A stretch of DNA of 5,293 nt from Candidatus Woesearchaeota archaeon (GTDB lineage: Archaea > Nanobdellota > Nanobdellia > Woesearchaeales > JAHWHD01), in the NCBI GenBank assembly GCA_019323525.1, contig JAHWHD010000048.1, forward strand, positions 1-5,293, in the 5' to 3' direction. Positions 1-4,323 of this stretch are shown piece after piece (position 1 is the first letter of the stretch; each line of letters starts with the position of its first letter). The position numbers and the translations under genes are program-made. The notes under the pieces were generated by a model, which searched no databases, was not told the DNA's origin, and saw nothing but the letters and a program-made list of their open reading frames with translations.

Positions 1-23
1 AGCATTGTTTTGATTCTTCCCAT
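1..23 (-). CDS. rps17e: Possible ribosomal protein S17e, N-terminal fragment (partial at left edge)
   Basis: Seven whole codons and two bases of an eighth are visible on the minus strand, beginning with ATG at 23-21 and reading MGRIKTM before the window ends. Archaeal and eukaryotic small-subunit protein S17e typically begins MGRIR or MGRVRT followed by a basic stretch, so the match is suggestive. The frame has no stop up to the edge, and a TTTATAAA box at 56-63 (its own reverse complement) lies at a fitting distance for a minus-strand transcript starting near 33. No strong Shine-Dalgarno sequence precedes the ATG. Seven residues cannot prove the identity; another protein, or chance, remains possible. 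If right, the gene would encode a small ribosomal protein and support an archaeal origin. Confidence 0.4.
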
Positions 24-55
24 TATCTCACACATTCTTGCAGATGAACGAGTCA

Positions 56-84
56 TTTATAAAGTTATCGCTGTTATTTATAAA
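56..84. promoter_or_regulatory. Pair of palindromic TATA-like boxes in divergent intergenic region
   Basis: TTTATAAA occurs at 56-63 and again at 77-84, 21 bp apart (about two helical turns). The octamer is its own reverse complement, so either copy could bind TBP in both orientations. The left copy would place a minus-strand start near 33, ten bases before the ATG at 23. The right copy would place a plus-strand start near 107. Assignment is inferred from spacing only. Confidence 0.45.
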
Positions 85-116
85 TGCGGCTTTATTTGTT
101 ACTCCAGGATAATAAA

Positions 117-126
117 TTTTAAATAT
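117..126 (+). promoter_or_regulatory. TATA-like box placed for a leaderless start at 149
   Basis: TTTTAAATAT is centred near 121.5, about 27 nt before the ATG at 149. This is the usual archaeal TATA-to-start spacing and would give a leaderless mRNA, as also proposed for the genes starting at 1607 and 1689. The alternative promoter for this gene is the TTTATAAA box at 77-84. Confidence 0.4.
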
Positions 127-148
127 GTTTGCTGAATGCTATAAATAT

Positions 149-868
149 ATGACAAATTTAGTGATTATCCAGCCCGAGAGTGCTGCACAGGCATTAACAG
201 ATATATTGTCCAAAAAATACAACCTGTTTGTCTTTGATACAGTTTCTCGCTTTATTGAAGGTCCCAAGAACCCATCAGACTATAGAACTGCTACTGGAAA
301 CCCTGCAAAGTTTCAAAGTTTTGACAAGCTGCTAGAGTCTGCTGAAAACAACGAGGCTATCGATGACAATTCTTACCACGCATTGCTTCTCGAGCCTAAT
401 CTGCAGTATGAAAGACAAGGCCTGCCAATATTTGAGAACTCGCTTCACAAACTTCCTGAGTTCATTTTAAGGAACATCCCTGTTATTGTCTACACTTCAG
501 CGCTCGGTTTGATTGAGAGAGCAAAAGAGCATGGGGCGTTCTATGTGATTGAAAGAAAAGATAAGCCTGAACTTCAGATTAAACAGATTGAAGGCGCTGT
601 CAATCTTTCAGTCAAAAAAAGAAGAGACTGTTTTGAGTACGGGCCGCACAAGGTGCATGGCGCGCTGGATACAGCACTTGAAAATTATCGAACAGAACCT
701 TCATTTTCTAACAGGCTCACATTTCTTGCGACGCTATACAGGGCAGTAAGTCTTGACCCTAGCATGCTCTTCAAAAAATCAGCAGATGACGTGTCTTCTC
801 TTGAAGATTTTCTGCGCCAATACATAAAAGCTACAGAAACTCCTTCACAATCTTCGACCCAAGCTTGA
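149..868 (+). CDS. Unrecognised protein with a degenerate CheY-like receiver domain
   Basis: This 239-residue protein has no signal peptide or membrane segment and is probably cytoplasmic. Its first ~150 residues follow a receiver-like order: strand LVIIQPES, a helix, strand NLFVF (about 25-29), a polar stretch of roughly 40 residues, strand HALLLEP ending at E82, strand IPVIVYTSA (about 111-118), helix, then GAFYVIERK. In CheY-type domains these places hold the phosphorylated Asp, a Thr/Ser and a Lys; here they would be E82, T116 and K137, and the acidic pair after strand 1 is missing (QPES). It would then be a pseudo-receiver that cannot be phosphorylated normally. The C-terminal ~85 residues look helical and end in a polar Ser/Thr/Gln tail. 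An in-frame ATG at 125 is possible, but 149 starts just before strand 1 and fits the TATA box at 117-126. The 3' end overlaps the convergent ureohydrolase gene. The coding call is firm; the fold is inference and function unknown. Confidence 0.75.
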   Translation: MTNLVIIQPESAAQALTDILSKKYNLFVFDTVSRFIEGPKNPSDYRTATGNPAKFQSFDKLLESAENNEAIDDNSYHALLLEPNLQYERQGLPIFENSLHKLPEFILRNIPVIVYTSALGLIERAKEHGAFYVIERKDKPELQIKQIEGAVNLSVKKRRDCFEYGPHKVHGALDTALENYRTEPSFSNRLTFLATLYRAVSLDPSMLFKKSADDVSSLEDFLRQYIKATETPSQSSTQA

Positions 869-1607
869 CTGTCAAACCATTATCCTTCTCAGGATTGATC
901 TCAACTAAATCTACAATCTTAAGATTCTTAAGGTTCTTCATTCTTTGAACAAAATAAAGAAGCTCCCTACTTGTCAGACCTCCAGGCTCGCAATATCCAG
1001 TCCCTGGAGCAAATGCAGGGTCTACAGCATCGATATCAATCGAAAGGTAAAGGCTAGGCCACTGCTTTGCCACAAACATCACAGCATCACACACCTCTTT
1101 AACACCCCTGTCAAAAACCTCTTTCATTGCAAAGTATTTTATTTTTTTATCTCTAAGAAAATTAAATTCATTACTGTGCCAGTTCCTTAAACCAACAATA
1201 ATCACGCGAGAAGCATCCACAACACCCTCCTCGATCAACACTCTTAGAAAATCCTCATGCGATGGCGGACTAAAGTTATTCTCGCAGTCAGGGTGCGCGT
1301 CAAACACAACAATCCCTGCTCCAGGGTTGTTAGAAGCAAATGCCTTGAAAGCAGCATAAGTTACAGAATGGTCTCCTCCTAAGACAATGCAATGTTCATT
1401 GATGCTTTTTATTTTATTAAAAATATTTTCATTTGTATTATCGATATTCCCTTTATCAACATCAACACTATCAACCTCAAACTCCCTGTATTCTCCATCT
1501 TCGTTAAGATACAAGTCATACATTCCTCTGACAATCTCATCAGGTCCTTTAGCAGAACCTTTCTTATCCAAAGCACCTAAATCAGATGCGATCTTTATGA
1601 TTTTCAT
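831..1607 (-). CDS. Ureohydrolase family protein (agmatinase/arginase-like)
   Basis: The 258-residue protein has the binuclear-manganese ureohydrolase signatures in order: GGDHS (77-81), FDAHPD (102-107), SHEDF (116-120), SIDIDAVDP (189-197) with PGTG at 201-204, and DLVEINP near the end. All six metal ligands are present (H80, D103, H105, D107, D191, D193). E236 matches the glutamate that binds the guanidinium group in arginase, and H117 matches the active-site loop histidine. Family members hydrolyse arginine, agmatine or related guanidino compounds to urea plus an amine, in the cytoplasm. The substrate is not clear: the loop reads SHED instead of the usual agmatinase SHG or arginase HG, and no polyamine or arginine gene is adjacent. 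Length is slightly short of the typical 290-310 residues. The start is ATG at 1607; a TTG two codons upstream is less likely because the TATA box at 1628-1637 fits a leaderless start at 1607. The stop lies inside the end of the gene on the opposite strand. Confidence 0.9.
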   Translation of the reverse strand: MKIIKIASDLGALDKKGSAKGPDEIVRGMYDLYLNEDGEYREFEVDSVDVDKGNIDNTNENIFNKIKSINEHCIVLGGDHSVTYAAFKAFASNNPGAGIVVFDAHPDCENNFSPPSHEDFLRVLIEEGVVDASRVIIVGLRNWHSNEFNFLRDKKIKYFAMKEVFDRGVKEVCDAVMFVAKQWPSLYLSIDIDAVDPAFAPGTGYCEPGGLTSRELLYFVQRMKNLKNLKIVDLVEINPEKDNGLTVKLGSKIVKEFL

Positions 1608-1627
1608 AATCAAAGATAACTGAGGTT

Positions 1628-1637
1628 TTTATTTAAA
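1628..1637 (-). promoter_or_regulatory. TATA-like box of the ureohydrolase gene
   Basis: On the minus strand this reads TTTAAATAAA, preceded by the purine-rich GAAAAGA that would suit a BRE (TFB-recognition) element. Its centre is about 26 nt before the ATG at 1607, so the transcript would start at or next to the start codon (leaderless). No Shine-Dalgarno sequence precedes that ATG. Confidence 0.55.
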
Positions 1638-1657
1638 TCTTTTCAACAATCCACAAC

Positions 1658-1666
1658 AAATATAAA
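1658..1666 (+). promoter_or_regulatory. TATA-like box of the MscS-family gene
   Basis: AAATATAAA is centred about 27 nt before the ATG at 1689, again predicting a leaderless mRNA. The bases just before the ATG are A/C-rich and hold no Shine-Dalgarno sequence. It shares an 81-bp divergent intergenic region with the ureohydrolase promoter. Confidence 0.5.
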
Positions 1667-1688
1667 CAACCTGCTTTCAAAAACCACC

Positions 1689-2750
1689 ATGGTAGACCTT
1701 TACTCTCTGCTTTCATTGACATTCGGAGGCAACTCTGTCCAGGAATACCTTATTGCTTTAGGAATATTCGCAGTCATTGTTCTAGTCTTTAAACTTATCA
1801 AGTTCGGAGTCATACATAAGCTGCATGAACTTTCAAAAAAGACGCATAACCAGGTAGACGACCTTATAATCGGCGTTATTGCATCAGTCACCTGGCCTTT
1901 CTATGTGGTCTTGGCAGCATACATTGCAATCAGATGGATTACTGTACCAGATATTGTCAGCAAGGTATTTTATTATATCATCCTTATTGTTGCGCTTTAC
2001 TACATAGTAAAAGCAATAAACTCGATCATAAAATTTGTTGCAAAAACTGTACGAGAGAAAAGAGAGAAAGAGGAAGAGCAGGCTGATACATCTGTGATAA
2101 GGCTTATTTCAAATGTTTGCCAGGCACTGGTATGGCTTGCAGCTGTCCTTATACTTCTCCAGAACTTTGGAGTGAATATCACCACTTTAATAGCAGGCAT
2201 CGGAGTCGCAGGTATCGCCATAGCATTCGCATTACAGAAGGTTCTTGAAGATATCTTTGCATCTATAAGCATATACTTTGACAAGCCTTTCAAGTCAGGA
2301 GAGTATATCGTAATTGGCGATGACTCAGGCACAGTTCAGCATATCGGAATTAAATCTACGCGGATAAAGACTTTACAGGGTGAAGAGCTTGTTGTTTCTA
2401 ACAGAGAACTTACATCTGCAAGGATACGAAACTTCAAAAAGATGGAAGACAGGAGAGTTGTTTTCAGTATAGGTGTTACTTACGATACTCCAGTCTCAAA
2501 GATGAGAAAAATCCCTGGAATCATAGCTAAAGTATTTGACAAGGTCCCTCTTGGAACACTTGACAGGTGCCATTTCAAGACATTCTCAGCATCAAGCCTT
2601 GATTACGAGATTGTTTACCATGTCGGTTCAACCGACTACAACGATTACATGGACACTCAACAGGAACTTAACCTGCTCATAAAACAGGAGTTTGACAAGC
2701 TAAAGATAGAGTTCGCATTCCCAACACAGACAATATATGTTGCTAAATAG
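1689..2750 (+). CDS. MscS-family small-conductance mechanosensitive channel
   Basis: A 353-residue membrane protein of the MscS family, which opens under membrane tension to release solutes during hypo-osmotic shock. Hydrophobic segments lie near residues 18-40, 58-82, 92-116 and 137-160, followed by the pore-lining helix region 166-196, rich in Gly and Ala (TTLIAGIGVAGIAIAFALQ) and ending in IYFDKPF. The cytoplasmic beta domain follows at about 200-250 with the family hallmarks FKSGEYI, GTVQHIG, STRIKTLQGE and VVSN. The C-terminal alpha/beta domain (about 255-353) reads RRVVFSIGVTYDTP onward. A charged Lys/Glu stretch at 118-131 separates the third and fourth segments. With about five predicted membrane segments it is larger than E. 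coli MscS (three TM, 286 residues), as is common in archaeal homologues. It has its own promoter and is divergent from the ureohydrolase; a gap of about 70 bp with promoter signals separates it from pyrBI, so co-transcription is not indicated. The exact channel subtype cannot be read from sequence. Confidence 0.93.
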   Translation: MVDLYSLLSLTFGGNSVQEYLIALGIFAVIVLVFKLIKFGVIHKLHELSKKTHNQVDDLIIGVIASVTWPFYVVLAAYIAIRWITVPDIVSKVFYYIILIVALYYIVKAINSIIKFVAKTVREKREKEEEQADTSVIRLISNVCQALVWLAAVLILLQNFGVNITTLIAGIGVAGIAIAFALQKVLEDIFASISIYFDKPFKSGEYIVIGDDSGTVQHIGIKSTRIKTLQGEELVVSNRELTSARIRNFKKMEDRRVVFSIGVTYDTPVSKMRKIPGIIAKVFDKVPLGTLDRCHFKTFSASSLDYEIVYHVGSTDYNDYMDTQQELNLLIKQEFDKLKIEFAFPTQTIYVAK

Positions 2751-2757
2751 ATATGTT

Positions 2758-2776
2758 CTATTATAACAATAGTTTT
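2758..2776 (+). terminator. Weak hairpin plus T4 after the MscS-family gene
   Basis: CTATT (2758-2762) and AATAG (2768-2772) can pair around a five-base loop, followed at once by TTTT. The stem is short and AT-rich, so stability is low; archaeal termination mostly relies on the T tract, which is only four bases here. A tentative call. Confidence 0.22.
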
Positions 2777-2782
2777 ATACCC

Positions 2783-2790
2783 TTTATAGA
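2783..2790 (+). promoter_or_regulatory. Candidate TATA box of pyrBI
   Basis: TTTATAGA is centred near 2786.5, predicting transcription from about 2812-2813. That leaves a leader of roughly 11 nt which would just contain the GGGTG ribosome binding site before the GTG at 2824. Other AT-rich candidates are TTTTATACC at 2773-2781 and TTTAAAAT at 2799-2806, so the choice is not secure. Confidence 0.42.
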
Positions 2791-2812
2791 TTTAATTATT
2801 TAAAATAAAATG

Positions 2813-2817
2813 GGGTG
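2813..2817 (+). promoter_or_regulatory. Shine-Dalgarno sequence deciding the pyrBI start
   Basis: GGGTG matches the core GGTG of the archaeal anti-Shine-Dalgarno partner. It lies six bases before the GTG at 2824 and nine before the GTG at 2827. It overlaps the in-frame GTG at 2815, which argues against that codon as the start. Confidence 0.5.
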
Positions 2818-2823
2818 GTTTTT

Positions 2824-4323
2824 GTGGTGAAAAGTTGGCTTAATCAGGATCTTATTTCTGCTTTAGACTTGGACGCAGATAACATAATGCATCTTACAAA
2901 TCTTGCTCTTGTATTCAAAAGGTTCGAGAACGATACTGCTGTAAGAGGTTCGTTAAAAGACAAGCTCATGGGCTCTCTATTTTACCAGCCCTCTACCCGT
3001 ACCAGGCTGGGAACTGAGCAGGCAATACGCTGGCTTGGCGGTCATGTACAAGGATTTTCAGGTATTGAAGGAACGTCGGTTGAAAAGGGCGAATGCATCT
3101 GCGATACTTTGCACATGGTAGGTAACTTCAACTGTGACGTCATTGCCATAAGACACCCCTTGATGGGATCAGCACAGCTTGCAGCCGATTACCTGAAAAT
3201 CCCTGTAGTCAACTGCGGCGACGGTTCGCATGAACATCCTACTCAAGCGCTCCTTGATTTCTTGACTATCTGGGAGAAGAAAGTGCTTGAGCAGGGAAAA
3301 AATCTTGATGGGTTAAATGTTGTCTTTGCAGGAGATCTAAAGTATGGACGCACCGTCCATTCAAACATCATTACGCTTTCAAAATTTCCTAATATAAACA
3401 TAGGTTTGGTTGCAGCGGATCAGGTAGCGCTTCCAAGACAATACTTGAGGTTATTAAAACAACGTGGCGTGAATGTAACTGATTTCGGTACAGACCTGAG
3501 AGCGGCTATTAAAAAAGCGGATGTTCTCTATGATACACGCGTCCAGAAGGAATGGTTTGACGACACGAAACTCTATGAAAAAGTGGCTCGCGCTTTAAAG
3601 ATAACTCCTGAACTTGTAGGAATAGGAAAAGATTCCTTGATCATCATGCACCCTTTACCTCGTAATAAGAAGGTACGAGAGATTGATTATTCAGTAGATG
3701 ACCTTCCACAGGCCGCTTATATGGACCAAGCAAACAACGGCTTGTACATGCGTATGGCTATTCTTTACTCAATCCTTAATCCTCTTTCTGCAAGGATTAC
3801 TGATGAACAACAAACAAAACCTCAGCCTCAGAGCGTTCTGGTGAAAAAACCTATACGCGGGGGTCGCAGGAAAAAACGTCGCGATGAACGACTTCCCGAC
3901 ATTATATCAGGCACAGTGCTTGACCACATCCCTGCAGGTAAAGCTTCAGAGATTGTCTATTTGATAAAAGATTCGACTGATGCAAAAGTGGAGTACGCAG
4001 AAGGCCTTAAAGGAAAAAATGGAACTAAAGACGTCGTGAAGGTCAGAGGCCAGATTGACGATGAGAAACTTTTGACGAAGATTGCTCTACTTTCTGGAAG
4101 GATCACATACAATGTCATCGAAGATGGCAGGGTTGTTTACAAGGCAAACCTTAGACCTCCCAAGATGATTACAGACGTTGTGCAATGTCCTAACCCGCGT
4201 TGTGTAACTGCACCAGAGCATGACGAGAAGATCTTAGGCCGTAAAGTCTACAACCTTGGCAAGTTATTGCAGTGCCACTATTGCGGTCATGAAGCTTCAA
4301 GGTCAGAATTCTCCTTCATATAA
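2824..4323 (+). CDS. pyrBI: Aspartate carbamoyltransferase, fused catalytic and regulatory chains
   Basis: A 499-residue fusion of PyrB and PyrI, which together make N-carbamoyl-aspartate from carbamoyl phosphate and aspartate, the committed step of pyrimidine synthesis, in the cytoplasm. Catalytic part (about 1-320): STRTR (57-61) for carbamoyl phosphate, SVEKGE in the mobile loop, R110 in IRHP, HPTQ (138-141), DLKYGRTVHS with R176, TRVQ with R239 and Q241, and HPLPR (276-280); all expected active-site residues are present. A polar linker (about 324-358) follows, with ten basic residues among 16 at 341-356. Regulatory part (about 358-499): GTVLDHIPAG with D367 and H368, and lysines K406 and K440, match the nucleotide-binding Asp19, His20, Lys60 and Lys94 of E. 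coli PyrI. The zinc cysteines are C455, C460, C484 and C487, with exactly the E. coli spacing. Feedback control by nucleotides is therefore plausible. GTG 2824 is chosen from the Shine-Dalgarno spacing; GTG 2827 or 2815 are alternatives. Similar fusions are known in Thermotoga and Treponema. The end overlaps selU. Confidence 0.95.
   Translation: MVKSWLNQDLISALDLDADNIMHLTNLALVFKRFENDTAVRGSLKDKLMGSLFYQPSTRTRLGTEQAIRWLGGHVQGFSGIEGTSVEKGECICDTLHMVGNFNCDVIAIRHPLMGSAQLAADYLKIPVVNCGDGSHEHPTQALLDFLTIWEKKVLEQGKNLDGLNVVFAGDLKYGRTVHSNIITLSKFPNINIGLVAADQVALPRQYLRLLKQRGVNVTDFGTDLRAAIKKADVLYDTRVQKEWFDDTKLYEKVARALKITPELVGIGKDSLIIMHPLPRNKKVREIDYSVDDLPQAAYMDQANNGLYMRMAILYSILNPLSARITDEQQTKPQPQSVLVKKPIRGGRRKKRRDERLPDIISGTVLDHIPAGKASEIVYLIKDSTDAKVEYAEGLKGKNGTKDVVKVRGQIDDEKLLTKIALLSGRITYNVIEDGRVVYKANLRPPKMITDVVQCPNPRCVTAPEHDEKILGRKVYNLGKLLQCHYCGHEASRSEFSFI

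Noticed and set aside
1..135. Plus-strand frame open from the left edge to a TGA at 133-135 (44 codons, hydrophobic).
   Set aside because: It overlaps the TATA-like boxes and the minus-strand S17e-like start, has no recognisable motif, and such a length is not rare by chance in AT-rich DNA.
125..148. ATG at 125 as start of the pseudo-receiver gene, adding eight residues.
   Set aside because: The extra residues precede the first strand with no clear role, no good ribosome binding site fits, and the TATA box at 117-126 overlaps this ATG while fitting the start at 149. Not excluded.
945..1190. Plus-strand frame antisense to the ureohydrolase gene (also 1387-1623 and 1392-1580).
   Set aside because: Shadow frames with no motifs opposite a gene with complete family signatures.
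1608..1613. TTG at 1613 as start of the ureohydrolase gene.
   Set aside because: It adds two residues with a rare start codon; the ATG at 1607 fits the TATA spacing better.
2000..2332. Minus-strand frame antisense to the MscS-family gene (also 1700-1891).
   Set aside because: No recognisable domain, and it mirrors a well-supported membrane protein.
1689..4323. MscS-family gene and pyrBI as one operon.
   Set aside because: A gap of about 70 bp holds TATA-like boxes and a Shine-Dalgarno sequence specific to pyrBI, and the functions are unrelated. Read-through cannot be excluded.
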